Part shown: piece after piece, positions 1-12,185 of the stretch
How positions within the stretch are numbered: position 1 is the stretch's first letter
Layout: every line of letters begins with the position of its first letter
NCBI GenBank assembly: GCA_947034885.2
Contig: OX344752.2
Span: 19,925,386-19,989,385, forward strand
Direction of reading: 5' to 3'
DNA from: Thuidium tamariscinum
Taxonomy: Eukaryota; Streptophyta; Bryopsida; Hypnales; Thuidiaceae
DNA: 64,000 nt
Made by a program: the position numbers and the translations under genes
The notes under the pieces: model-generated
Databases searched by the model: none
What the model was told of the DNA's origin: nothing
What the model saw: only the letters and a program-made list of their open reading frames with translations

Positions 1-1080
1 CAAAAAAATTAATCCTCAAAAAATTGAAATTGAAATTGAATTTTTTTATCTTATAGATTATATTTTTGTCTACATGTAAATCTTTTATTCATTCAATTTG
101 GATTAGTTATGTGAAAGTTATGAACAATCTTATGTTTTGGATAGTTTGAATATCTTCTTGGAAAAATAACTTATAAGATTCATTTCAAAATTGAATTTTC
201 ACAATTTAAAAAAAAATGCTTCACAAGGTTAAATTTTTTTGCTAGAACAATCTCACCATTGGGATTATTGTGTTTTGATCCCATTTTAGAGCTATTAACA
301 ATATAGTTTTTCTTTCAATCTTGGATATACCTCTATTTAATTATTTTTTAAAGAATGAACTAAAGCATTTTTTATTTTTTTTAAATTCTTGGACTTTCAA
401 CTCAATTTTTCAATATAAATTTTTTTTTTCGTAGTCCATAGTGCAAAAAATTTCAATAGATGGTAGTCAAAGTCATCTAAAATTGCAAGGCAATGTTCAA
501 AAAAACTCTTTTTCCAACTTTGAATGCAAATATCTTCCAATCTATACAATCAAACTTTGTGAATATTTTACCACATGATCTCAAACAAATAAATTATACT
601 AAGATACTCAATTAGATTCCAAAAAATTACTTTTTTTTGTTCTCTTGACTGAATACAACAAAAATGGTAGTTTTCAATGGTTTTTGATAGAAAAATGGCC
701 TTGAGCTCTTAGGGATTAATAGATGCAAAATGTAAACACCAATGCACACTAGTGTGACATAAGTATACTATTGCCATAGCCAAAATAAATGTAGAAGAAA
801 ATTTCTAAAGTTTCAGTTCATAAAAACTTTGAAATTCAATCACTTTCACACTTTAGATCCCAACACCATGAAACAAAGCTTGTGCACCCCTCCTCACTGA
901 GGGCTTTCCGACAATACCAAGAACATGACTCAGAGACACAAAATCCTAGAAATCTCAACATAACAAACAAAACAAAACGAATAGAGGCCTGATTGTATAC
1001 AGTACAAAAGAAGAAACTGTGCAGACTCTCCAAAGCTTCAAAGCATTTCAAAGCATTCTAATCATCCCTACCATTATCAA
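1..1080. other. AT-rich intergenic DNA
   Basis: The stretch is very AT-rich with many A and T runs. I see no convincing coding region, RNA gene or intact mobile element. Short open frames near 836-1051 lack any recognisable family signature. Confidence 0.6.
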
Positions 1081-2189
1081 GATTTACATATTTTCAGTTA
1101 ATCTTTGTATGAGCTGTGTCACAACTACCAGAGCCTTAGCACGTTATCAAGTGATAAAAATCAACAATTTCCACAACTACAAAACATAAAAGATTTATTA
1201 GAAATTAGGTTTCAAGTAATTCAAACCAATGATTCACAGAAGTACAGAACTTACAAGAGTCTTTGGAAAGAGAAGGAGAAGTCTTCAAAAAAACCACACG
1301 GACAAAAAAACATATCGTTCTTAAATTTGTGGAGTGAAATACGACCACTAATATACATTTGTGTTGTACTTCACTCAAAATATCACCCTCCCCCCAAAAA
1401 AACACATATAATACAACTCAAAAATACACACCGATGGACAATTTCGTAGATGAATGTCAGCACCTATAGGTTTAGCACAGCAATGCTCGACATGACTTCT
1501 GGCGACCTTCACGCTCCGAAAAAACGAAGTTTCACAAGCTTGCCAATCCACCATGTTGCCTGAAAGACTCATTACCCCCAAATCACTCTGAAACATCAAA
1601 AGGACCTTGATTGATAAACAATCACTCGCCATGCTCAATTACGAAGTACACAGGTCAGTTGTAGACTCGAAATCAAGGGATCGGTACAAACGTACAAAGT
1701 AATCACACCTACTTCACTGCTGAACTCACACCTAGTGTCACTCGAAAGAATAAGAGTCAGTCTGGCCTCGGAGACCAACGCGCCTCAAGAGTCCGGTGGG
1801 AAGGTCGACCAACTACACCAAAAGCACACAGAGAACAATGGTTACACTTGGTGCCTCCCTTCACACGCGGCTCAAAATAATAAAATGGGGATCCTAGTTC
1901 TGTCACTACTTCCAAGAATCAACCCAAACTGCTTGGTGGATAACAAGCCGTACTTGAGCAAAGAAATGCTCGTAAAGCTCCGGAAGAGTATTCAATGCAT
2001 TCACACGATGCCGGAAATCAATCAATCTGCGTCAGAAAACAGGCTCTCTCCTTCGCAGGGCGCTACCAACTTCTAATGAAAATCCACCCTCCAGCAGCTT
2101 CCAAAGCAGTTGAGATCGATTCCTCATCCTCTTTTTCACGACTGCGTCCACATGTACAGAAAAGTCGGATGAAACCGGACTTCAGACTC
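1081..2189 (-). other. 3' flank of the TLC gene, unassigned
   Basis: Base composition is more balanced than in the first kilobase, which suits a 3' UTR or transcribed flank of the minus-strand TLC gene ending at 2190. Several open frames of 60-120 codons occur on both strands (for example around 1375-1638 and 1735-2076), but they overlap each other and show no domain, so none is called as a gene. No polyadenylation site could be fixed. Confidence 0.35.
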
Positions 2190-3892
2190 CTACTCACGTC
2201 GTTTCAGAGAAGACCTCTCTCGCTGCAAAGCTTTGTAAAGCCCTTGACCCAGCATCACGTTCAAGACGTTGAGTCCCACCATGCCTGTGAGGGCCAGAGG
2301 CCACTCAAACCCACGAGGAAACTTCGAAGCATCCCAAAGAAGCTTGGCCGTTATCCATAAATGACAAAAAACACGGGTCAAGAAAAACGCGATCCAGTTC
2401 AGTGTCCAGTTCATGAGACTGAACCAACTGCTCTCGGATTTCGTCGCGGAAGAGAGCTTCCTCACTTTGCGCAAGTGCAGAAATATAGAATGGACCTGGT
2501 GCACACGAATCCAAGAATTAGCTTAGGGTTTACAAAAAGGGCAAGGTTGAAATCACACAAGCAGCAACAGAGCAATTCAGGCATTCAATTATTCATGGAG
2601 TCCGGCTAGTCTACATCACAGAAACTCCGAAGGAAACCCAGTACACTACAGGGTTTCTTCCTCCAGAACCTTATTTTTTTAACACCCTGCAACTCATCCC
2701 GACCTCAGGAGGCCTTCAAGACATTCATTTTGTTCTTTTTTCTGAAACAAATAAAACAGAATTTCACTGCAAAAGGCAGAATACAAGCCCAGCAGACACA
2801 AGTGGCCTGGCAGGAGACAAACCGGAACAACCAAGACCGCTTCAAGACATTCGGAAACCACAAAGCCTACGAGGCAGAGCATGTACGGTTTGTGATCGCG
2901 AAGCCGAGAAATTAGGGTTTCCGATGTAAAAGAAATATACGAAAAAAACAGAGGTCCCACAAGGCTTGATCTCATTGACGTCTGGTTTTTACACATACAC
3001 CAGACTGGTCCACACTACTTTTGTCCCCATAATCCGAATTGCAAACAACCCTAAAGATTTCCAGCGTCATCGCTCGTACCTCGCAGATGAGAGTCAGAAT
3101 CAAGTAGTTGATGCACAAGTCTCGCTGAAGAGCAGGAGTGAAACAGGTCAGCAGGACTGCATGATGGACAAGTAGCTGAGGCGCCTTCGCACTGTACAGA
3201 TGCTTCCGTATCATGTCCCATTGATCATAAGCGAAGTATCCACAAGACGTCGCCAATGCAGTGTAAGCTCCAGGCCATGTCCGGTGGAAAAGCACGTCGT
3301 GGGACAGCATGTTCGTCAATCCTGAAAATTGCGCTTCCTTCACCAGCAACCCAAGCACTGAAAACGCACACTTGCAATTAGGCACAGCACTATCCAGATA
3401 CTTCACAAAAAAAGCTAGAAGAGGAATATAGAGCAACTCTTCAGTGAATGCACTCAGTCGTTTTGTCACTCGTGTCTACCAGAGTCATTGCAAGCGCAAA
3501 CAACAAAATGGAAATGGAAACAAAGAGTATCATTGTGTCGCTACTTTGTAGTTTTCCATAGTACATACCTCACCTGACAAGGAGATGATACAGGAATGTA
3601 CAAGCGACACGGACGTGTTCAGAAAATCCGCTGCCACCTCGGGTGTGAGTCCAGCAGTAATCTCAGGTTTCCATCGCAAGAAAAGGCTCAGAGACTGATT
3701 GACTCCTTCAAAAAATGCGAGAGCAGCAAATACTTGCCACAGCCGTGAATTCCCTTCTTTGATCTGTACTGCCACCAACACAACCCAGATGGCGAGCAAT
3801 AGAGTAAAGAAAACGCCAGGCGCGTCTGCTCTCCAAGTGCTTGCTGGGGGTGTGGGTTTGGTCTCCCCCACAACCTTCTGCACACCCTCCAT
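2190..3892 (-). CDS. TLC-domain (TRAM/LAG1/CLN8 type) multi-pass membrane protein, three exons
   Basis: Predicted exons on the minus strand are 3892-3574, 3321-3080 and 2495-2190. Each junction has GT and AG and keeps the frame, giving 288 residues, about the usual size for TLCD4/TMEM56-like proteins. Hydrophobic segments lie near residues 25-45 and 55-75, and several more follow. The TLC hallmark is the paired histidine at residues 159-160 (LLVHHAVLL), followed by NYLILTLICE and then VHSIFLHLRKV across the second splice junction, which matches the family pattern of an acidic residue before the FLHLR block. The C-terminus is basic (ERSSLKRRE). TLC proteins are ER or plasma-membrane proteins linked to sphingolipid synthesis or lipid sensing; the exact role here is unknown. 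The start is uncertain: the frame stays open and hydrophobic upstream of Met 3892 (LIVGFVVVVG), so an extra 5' exon is possible. A LINE-like tail sits in intron 2. Confidence 0.8.
2735..2870 (-). mobile_element. LINE-like retrotransposon 3' tail in TLC intron 2
   Basis: The segment aligns by eye with 26679-26790: both contain an AAATxAAACxxAATTTCAxTGCAAA core, then a stretch with ACAAG, GGCCT and GCAGGA in the same order. Short pieces of the same core recur near 30455, 31290, 32250 and, three times, in 53403-53705. The conserved tail without any coding part suggests a dispersed 5'-truncated LINE or a SINE sharing its tail. It lies entirely inside intron 2 of the TLC gene. Confidence 0.55.
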
Positions 3893-4540
3893 GGGTACCA
3901 AAGCAAACTGCCCAACAACAACAACAAATCCAACAATAAGTTGATCTGTCAAACAGAGCTTCTGCCAAATCCAGCTAATTAAAGATAGTACACGCCATTC
4001 TCTCTCGCCAATGATCCCCGAATAGCAAGTGCACAAAAGCTCCTCAATGACTAAAGAAACACAAAAATGAGAACTGAAAGCAATCAAAATGATTGCAAAA
4101 ACACCACGGTTTGGACACCAATCACTTGAAGGAGCACAGCAGATCACAGTTTGAAAGGCGGAATATACCCAGTTGGCCCCGTAATTTCGCTTCAACGGAA
4201 GTTCACAGGGTTCCTTCGAACTTTGAAATCACTTTCAAGGAGTTCGAAATATTCGGCACACCTGCAAGTGCGCAACTGGAATGTAACAGGAACCAGTAAG
4301 TTATTTGTGAAAACTCGCAAGGAGTTGACGGGACAGGTTGCAGTGAAGCTCACGTGATCTTTCCGGGCCGCGTCACCCGCATCGGAATCGCCGTAAAGCC
4401 GTGGCTGTGTTGGAGGTTGCATTTGAACGGAGCAAGTTTGCGCTTTTCTTGAGGTTGGTGAGGTCACAACTGTGCCGAAGTATCCTGAGCCATCAACTGC
4501 AACATGGGTAACCGACTGAGCAGTATTTTATTTTCATTTA
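3893..4540 (-). promoter_or_regulatory. Upstream region of the TLC gene
   Basis: This segment precedes the proposed start at 3892 on the minus strand. It probably holds the 5' UTR, possibly an upstream exon, and the promoter. No TATA box or transcription start could be assigned with confidence. Confidence 0.3.
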
Positions 4541-4574
4541 TTTATTCTAAGCAGTGCAGAAAGCGATGTGTACA

Positions 4575-4844
4575 CATTAGAAGAAATCTGAGGGCATTAC
4601 AAAGCTGTTCCTGAAATGGCTCCCAGTGTCGTTGGCCGCTGTGAGGCCTGCTATAATAAATAAATAAATAAATAGTTTTATTTGGGGTCCTGAAATATGA
4701 AAATAAGTCAAAAAAAAATTTGAAACAAAAATTAATTAAGTGGTAGGGTTGCGACCACGTAGGATTCGAGTTCACAGGGCAGAAACTGTGTTCCCGTAGT
4801 CCAGGAACCTGTAGTCTCCTAATGCCCTCAAATTTCATCTAATG
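4575..4844. mobile_element. MITE family A, copy 1
   Basis: It begins CATTAGAAGAAATCTGAGGG and ends with the inverted form (CCCTCAAATTTCATCTAATG). The interior carries the family marker CCACGTAGGATTC and an A/T-rich block with repeated TAAA. Related copies are at 27585-27846, 33605-33884, 34774-35066 and 38883-39148. No transposase is encoded. Confidence 0.75.
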
Positions 4845-6429
4845 GGGGTCATGAAGTTGTTTAAGTACATCAATAGATTTGGATGAAACTTGCAAATCAT
4901 GGATGAAACTTAAATTATTTATTCAAAATTTGTACATTCATTCACAAAATTTTTAAAAATGTACTCAAAATTGTAGAAATTTAGCAATTTCATTTGAAGA
5001 AGAAGGTAAATATATAGGCATATATTCCCTCAAAATAAAATTGTAATGCTTTTAAGTAAATCATTGCTCAAAAAAATCCTAGTGACAAGTTCAAAGAATT
5101 AGAGACAAATTTTAGTTAGGTGACTACTAAATATGAAGATGAAATTTATAGAAAAAGTGCTAAAGTTGAATTTTCATGTCAAGTTTTGAGAGGTACATGT
5201 TACCTAAAACCAATAAAAAGTTGCCCAATAGGACTTAGTCACAAATTTGTTTAATTTATTCAAAATTGGTTGGAATAATAACAAAATACTTTGAAAATGG
5301 TCTTAATTGACAAATTTGTTAGGCAATATTTAAGATTCTAGTACAAATTGATTCAAACTTCATCTAAGTTCTACAAAAGAATTCTATGAGAGGCTCTATC
5401 TTTATGATACATTTTCACTTTTTGATTAAGGCGCTAATCCAACTTATCTACATAAAGCTTCTATCAATAACTAGCTTCTTTTCCTTTAGTCAAGTGCAAC
5501 CTATAATTTCTAAATTTAGCCCTTTTTAACAATAAAAGGAATAGGTAAAATTCCTACAAGATTCAAGGTAATGGACAAGACTTAACCAAGATTAAGCCAA
5601 TATATAAGGTTTAGAAGTGAAACATCATTGGATGATCAAATATTTGTTCAATATCCTTGATTAGATGAATACTTTAGTTTTTACAATTCAACCACAAGTG
5701 CAAAAATTTCTTCATTTGAATTACTTATAATAAAAAAATTTGTAGACAAAACTTACTTTGCTTCATATATCTAGCCTTCATTTTCTAGATGGTGATATTA
5801 GAATTGTTGTTTGAGACTGAGGTACACTTGTTGTTTGATATTAGAATTGTTGTTCCACTTCAATCAATACAAAAAATTTGAACCTTCAAAGAGGTCCCAA
5901 AAAATGATATGCAAAGCTATTTATTGAATAGCCTAATTAAAAATTCTTTGTTCTACCTTGCAATTATCTCATCAAGTACTTTTGAGTTTGTCAATGCAAA
6001 AAATTCACTTGTGGTAGTTAGGACTTGAATGACTAAAAGTACCTATTGTTCTATAGTGCAATAAGACGCATTTCATGATGCAAACATCATGGCCATATAG
6101 TACCCCTAAACACATCATGACCATGACTATAAAGTAGCTATGATCTTATAAAAGAGATTTTTTTATTCATAGTAAGTCTATAAAACACATGATCCATTGA
6201 TACTGAATTGTAACAAATGTGTCCTTCTCCAAATAAAATTATCCTTAAATGTACATAAAATTTTAATGACAACAAGTACCTTAAAAAACATCATGATCTC
6301 AAAATGGTGGAAATAGAGGAAAAAATAAATCCTTTCTCTCACAAGTACGCATTTAAATTCAATGTGGGACCCCAATTCAAGCCATTCAAGAGGTCTCTTT
6401 GAATGTTCAAAATTTCACTAATATCATAG
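4845..6429. other. AT-rich intergenic DNA
   Basis: No gene or intact element is recognised. A short direct duplication (GATATTAGAATTGTTGTT) occurs near 5797 and 5836. The rest is low-complexity AT-rich sequence. Confidence 0.5.
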
Positions 6430-8060
6430 TCACAGAGACATAATATGAAGTAATTCAACACTTATTCCGGCATACCAAGAGCATTTGACCAGAAATTGAG
6501 GGAGTAGATTCTCAGAGACTGGTTTTGGCGGCAACTTCTTTGCTTCACAAGAAAGTGAAGAAGAGTTCCACCATTTCAATATCTTCGTCTTATGCATGCC
6601 TATCATTTTGCACGTAGCCACCAATTGGAGCTTCTCCAAAGTCATTTTGGGCACCTCGTAGTTGCTCCAATGCTTTTCCACCTACAAAAATATGAGAATC
6701 ATTTTTTAAAAGTGTTTGATTGACTTCAAAGCCAGAAAAAGGCAAACACTGAAATGTTTTTTAATATACCTCTTTAAAAAAAGTCCACTCCATTGGCCAG
6801 ATAGGCCACCGCTAACAATTTGAACATCTTTACCATGGCAGCTTTCATACGTTCCCTTGTTCCCATCCTCATCGCTTCGGCTACCTCTTGTAGTGTGTTT
6901 TTTGTCTCTTGTGTAACCTCCATGTACCTTCTCACAGCAATATCTGCAGCTTGTGAAATTTCTTGCTATACAAGCACCACGGATAATTAGAAAATGAACA
7001 CCATCATTGTAGATTTCTAAGCCAAAAAAATACTTATTCGAAATGAATTGAAGAAGCTTACCCTAAAGATGAAGGATGTGAAGACCTTGGGCTGAATGGA
7101 ATACCATTTTTTGGTGACCTTGTTCTCAAGGCACCTCTTCCTTTCTACAAACTTGAGCAAAATTATGAACTTGTTAATAGGTAACATTCCATACTTCTAA
7201 ACTTAGTACAAGGTGTATACTAAGTTTGTCTTCACGTAAGAATCTTCTACAGACCTAGAAGCCAATCAAGGTTTGTATAAGCCCAAGATCTTGAAAATCT
7301 TCAAAAAAGTACAGAATTGAAAGAGATAAGGTCTTTGAAAATAAAAACAAGATAAAACATAACACTTACTTATTAATGTCATGCATAACCTGCATGACAA
7401 GCTTGTTTTGCCCTTTTGTATCTAAGATGATGGAGTCCACATTGTAGTGCCACCTATAGTGCTTCAAAATGAAGTTCATCTATACAACACATCGGTAGTT
7501 TCCATTGCAGATGAAGAACTTCAAGTTCTTCAAGAACATGAGTTCTGACTTTGCCTCAAGCTTCTAACAGAAGATTTGGTTCTTCTCCTTCCAAATGGGA
7601 TCCCAACTGTTTCATCTCCTGCTCGGTGAACTCTTCGATGTTTTCTTCCTTGTTAGTAGCCAACATGTAGAACACTGCAGCTCCATCTCAGTACCCTCTG
7701 CCAGCAAAGTCTTGCTCAAGCTTTGCTATGTTAGAAGCCAAAGCCGGTCTTACCAGTGGCATTGCTACAAGCCTACTCAATGGAATGTGCAATTGAAATA
7801 AGTCATTAGGCTTCATCCGTAGTTGTGCTAGAAATCCTAGAATGTTTACAACATCTTCTTCTTGGATATGGCAGAGTTCTTCTTCCGTCATCACCTTCTC
7901 CTCCTCATGGTCCTGAATGACTATTTCCATGTCTTCATCTCCTTCTTCTCCTTCTCCCTACTCTTGATCATCATCTCCTTGCTCAATCTGTGGTTGCCTT
8001 GTGTTTTGAGAGGTCGGTGTTTCGAATATTGTTTCTTCTTCCATGGTTTTGGCAGGTGAG
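6430..8060 (-). pseudogene. Decayed multi-exon gene, probably repeat-derived
   Basis: On the minus strand, protein-like blocks follow one another in order: an acidic N-terminal part with MTEEELCHIQEEDVVNI (around 7930-7860), PLSRLVAMPLVRPALASNIA, EENIEEFTEQEMKQ, a block ending MQVMHDINK (near 7370), ENKVTKKWYSIQPKVFTSFI (near 7090), QEISQAADIAVRRYMEVTQE (near 6950) and EKHWSNYEVPKMTLEKLQLV (6681-6430). Several later blocks are bounded by good GT and AG sites, for example a donor after FIFR and an acceptor before QEISQ. The first exon has in-frame TAG and TGA codons and a frame change; the TGA codons are what C-to-T decay of CGA would give. I do not recognise the family. It lies head-to-head with the SWIM-like pseudogene. 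Confidence 0.5.
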
Positions 8061-8439
8061 ATGTCCATCTATGAATATATTTTCAATTGTAATAAGTACG
8101 ATGTTCATAGTAAATAAGAATAGAAATTACAAAAATGAAAATAACGTTATAAATGAAAGAAAATCCTTCACTTGAACAAGAAAATAGTACTTGAAAATGA
8201 GGAGTCAATCATAGTTACAAAAATAAAGTAACTTTAGTAAGAATAAAGCCTGATATGTTGTATGATATTTTTGAGATTATAACTTTCTCTACTTTGTAAT
8301 TTGGACATCATCATCCTCATCAGATTCTGAGCTCAGGATGATGATTTCGTCAGATTAAAACAAATTGAGGTTAATAGTACTCTCTCTTGTGTACAAGTCT
8401 AAGAACTCTACATTGCTAAAATTTGAAAGATCTAGGTTA

Positions 8440-9605
8440 GAGGAGTACTCCATCTCTAAGCTGACGGCATTGCTAAGGCATTGAATACATTGCCGAAAGC
8501 ATATCGTATGGGAACTCGAGTGCCTCATCTAGAAGGAGAAGAAATTTTTGGGAGCACAAAGAGGAGGCTTGATGTACCTATTGGTAATGTTGAAGATTCA
8601 CATAGACCAGACAAAGTCAACTTTTCGCAACCCTGGGTCCGAACAAGGTCTACAAAGGTTGCAGAACATTCAATGGAAGGCATTGGAAATCACAATGAAG
8701 TCAATACCTCCAACTATGTGACGGTAGCATTTGAAAGCGATTGTGACACATCTAAATGGCACATTGCAAGGATCAACCACAAATCAAATGCAAGATGTTG
8801 AGCTCAACATCAAACATCAAGTGTACTTCAAGGATTGCGAAGGGTGGAAAGATAACCCTTGCTCCTACGTACATATCGTGGTAGGAAAGAAGAATATGGA
8901 ACTAAGCACTCAGTGGTTGTGGATTTCTCGTTTTGTTGGGATAACATTGAATGATGTGTGAAAAGTACAAAAAGAAAGCAGGTCATTGATAGGCTAGAGC
9001 TGCCTGAAATTTGGCCTATTCTAATAGGGATCAATTTGAATCGTAAAGAAACCTTATTGTTACAACATGCAAGCTTCCATCTTCAAGAATGTCCTACATT
9101 GTCACCACGTGAACTATTTACCATGTCAAATTTTTTTGAGCCTATCTTCTTACCCAACCATGTCCACCAAATCTAGATGCGCATCATACATTGAGGAACA
9201 ACCAAACAATTAAAAAAATTTGCAAATCCTCCAACCATAGAGCAACGCAATAAATGGGAGAGTGCTTCGAATATTAGAAGGGAAATTCTGGGAGTGACCC
9301 GTATACCTCTTCCTAGACTTGGTGCAATAGTAGTACTACAAACTGGAGTGGAGTCCAACAAAAATGTATATTGAGTTACTGTGAATACATTCTCTACATG
9401 CACATGCCCTAACTTTGTTAATATAATAGTATCTGTTGTGGGAGGCCGAGCCCAATACATAAATTGTAATCACTTGTATTATTTGTATAGGTATTTTTGC
9501 AAGATGGATATTCATGATGACAAATTCATTAATGCACCTAATTATAGCTTTAATGAATTGAAGCTACTCCTAATTCGAGCAGGGATCATCATTATTGCAA
9601 AGTAG
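8440..9605 (+). pseudogene. Decayed SWIM-type zinc-finger protein, probably transposon-derived
   Basis: Protein-like blocks occur in shifting frames: HIARINHKSNARC (near 8760-8800), VVVDFSFCWDNIE (near 8910), RLELPEIWPILIGINL (near 8990-9040), EPIFLPNHVHQI (to 9176), PTIEQRNKWESASNIRREI (near 9230-9290) and, at the end, CTCPNF followed by VGGRAQYINCNHLYYLYRYF. The spacing CxC...CxH fits a SWIM zinc finger, a motif common in Mutator-type and related plant transposases. Stops separate the blocks (for example TAG after VHQI), so it is not one intact gene unless heavily spliced. The last block, 9381-9605, is open to the stop. The SWIM call is by motif only. Confidence 0.45.
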
Positions 9606-10739
9606 ATATGATTAGTTTTTTGGAGTGTAGTACATTCATGTTGTATTCTTCTCCATGTACTGCAAATGAAATTAAGAAGTGATGGAGTCCAATCACGAAC
9701 ATTGACTTTCTTTGCAATACATTTATATTATTCTAACTTTTTTTTTCTATCCAGTTTTTAAAGTTGTCCATTTTCATTTTATTCACTCCAAAAAATACAA
9801 TTTAATAGAGCAAGATGCATGAGTCTTTTGTAGTTGAAGTGTTTGTCATGTTCTTTATTGACTCTAAAACAAAATTCCCAAAAACTTAAATGCACAGACA
9901 ATATTATTAATGGTCCAAAAATATAAGACTTCATGAAAATCCATGGTTACAGGAGACATGGTCATAGGTAGCAAGATTTACTATAAATAGTAAATTTTTA
10001 ATGATTTTTGAAAAAAAAACTAATTCAAATAAAATTCTAGCATAAATTTCTAAAAAAAAGGCTACTTTATGCTCACCGCTCACAACTTAGACGTTTGCAA
10101 CTCACATGTTCAACACTCCATGCTTGAATGCTAGTGTCCTTAGGGAATATGGAGATAGAGAATTTTCATAATTTTCCTCTCAAAATTGAAATTACCATGA
10201 ATTTTGGGAGCCAAAAGTACATTGCACCAATAACCAAACACTATAGTAGAGTTTTCCAATCCCAATCAATCTAGAACTACTTTCTCACTCACTTTTCTAG
10301 ACATGTGTCATAACCTTATTAGTCCTAATCTTGAAAAGGACCAAAAAAATCCCCAAAAAATGTTCTAAGCTTCAATTATCCTAAGGTTGGAAATAGCGCA
10401 CCCTACAAGTTGGTTTTTGGGTGTGGTTGGTTATTGGTGCTTCAACCTTACCATACATGAAGGTCTAATTTGATCCCTTGAGTGCTAAAATTGAGTTTCT
10501 ATGTTAGGTTTTTATGGGTCCATGTCACATTAAACCATTCATAAGATGACATGTGTCACTTTCTTTCAAAAATTAATTAATTTTTATTGAATTTGACCTT
10601 CATATAGGATATTCTCAAAATCCACAACTAATGAGTAAAATTAGATTTCCTTAACTCCTCAAAGAAGGACTAATTGGTGTTTCTTAGTGATTTTGGACAC
10701 CTCACTTCAAAATAGAATTTTTTTTTAATAAAATTTCCA
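9606..10739. other. AT-rich intergenic DNA
   Basis: No coding region or intact element seen. Sequence is AT-rich with very few CG dinucleotides. Confidence 0.5.
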
Positions 10740-11330
10740 CACAACATGTAACCAAAGAAGAACTTTTAAAACATCAATTTTTATAACTTTTGACTTCATA
10801 GATCAAAAACTATCAAACAAAATGTAATTTTCAATGAGTCTTTGGGCATTCCAAAAATTTCTTTAAAAATCACTTTTTTAAGGAATATAATTTTGAAATT
10901 GGTTTTCTAGATTTATATATGCATGGAAAGCTTAGAATTATGATGCTTTGATTAATGAGATGAAAGTTATGAGGAGTTTCAATTTGCGGATAGTTGTCGA
11001 TCCTCTACTCTAAAATAAACTTTGAAGTCTTTTATTTTAACTCAATCTTCAATATTTTTTGAACTAAAATTGTATGATTTAGATTGGCATATTACAGCAT
11101 TATAACCATTGGAATTGACATTTTCCTATTCCATTACTAAATTCTTAGCTATTTAGTATTTTGCATCATTTTCTACCTCTTTATACTTACTATTTTTTTA
11201 TATATCTTGAACAATTCTAAATGATTTAAAGTTTCTTAAGTATCTAGCCAACTTGCTTTGAAAAATGAATCCAAATAAATCCAACCTTTATGGACATTTT
11301 TTCATACAAATAAGACATTAGATGTTTTGA
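10740..11330. repeat. Left arm of a long, diverged inverted repeat
   Basis: Read in reverse complement, 14880-15480 matches this arm in order: TAATGAGxxxAAAGTTATGAGGA, a region around AATTGxCATTxxCCATTGGAATTG, and GCCAACTTxxxTTGAAAAATGAAT. A third, shorter copy in the second arm's orientation lies at 40770-41010. The arms are diverged, so this is an old dispersed repeat, perhaps the ends of one large element. Confidence 0.5.
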
Positions 11331-12013
11331 AGGACCATTACAAGACTACAAGTTGTTGGATTGTGGGAACACATTGGGAAAATTGAGAACTCTTCCACAT
11401 AAGCAATTTAATATGGCCAAGAGACTACTAAGTTAGATAATAATAATTAATTTTTTCTTGAATTAATGATTAAATGTTTTTTGATTAATATTTTTTTCAA
11501 AATTTAGCTTTTAGTTCTTTTATACGTTTTAAGAATTTTGAAATTTTAAGAAAAACTAACAAAAAAAATTAGACTAATTGTGGCTAGTTAATTACATAGG
11601 GAATAGTTTTGGGAAAAACTTTGAAATAGTCTCCTAGAACCCTGAATAAACATCTAATAACCTTATGAAGAGCATCTATTTGACTTTTTATTGGGCCCCC
11701 AAAAAAGATTTCTATCAATTCAAATACTAATATCTTACAATCTACATGGTGGAAAATTTTGAAATTTTTTCTATATCATTTGCAATAAGCGTACTACAAG
11801 TTCTTACAGTTACAAGTATTCCAAAAAAATCCCCTAAAATTTGGTACTTGTATTAGAATGGGTGTTTTTTGTAAAAATCTTGCAAAAAAGATTTAGGGGT
11901 TAACAGTTAAGTTAGGTTGATTTACGTCAAAAAATTAAAGTTACTTTACAAGCCATCAAACTCAACAAATATTTCTTAAGTACTTCCATTTGTATATATG
12001 GATTGAAGTTTAT

Positions 12014-12185
12014 GAGTCTCAATTGATGGTGATTGTGACATAAACACCTATAGGATAGGTATCTAAAGCATAGTTGCACTATAATCATGGAAAGTTTCTA
12101 TATAGTAGACACCTATACCATAGGTATGTAGTCTTTTAGACTCATGGGCTTACATTCTTAGGCTCACATGATAGCAACCCTCTCA
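12014..12185. mobile_element. Small palindromic repeat, family D, copy 1
   Basis: It shares ACACCTATA, TAGTCTTTTAGACT and GCTCATATxATAG-type blocks, in order, with 14098-14362, and a related arrangement is at 61764-61948. The units are partly self-complementary, as in a MITE. No target duplication could be defined. Confidence 0.4.
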
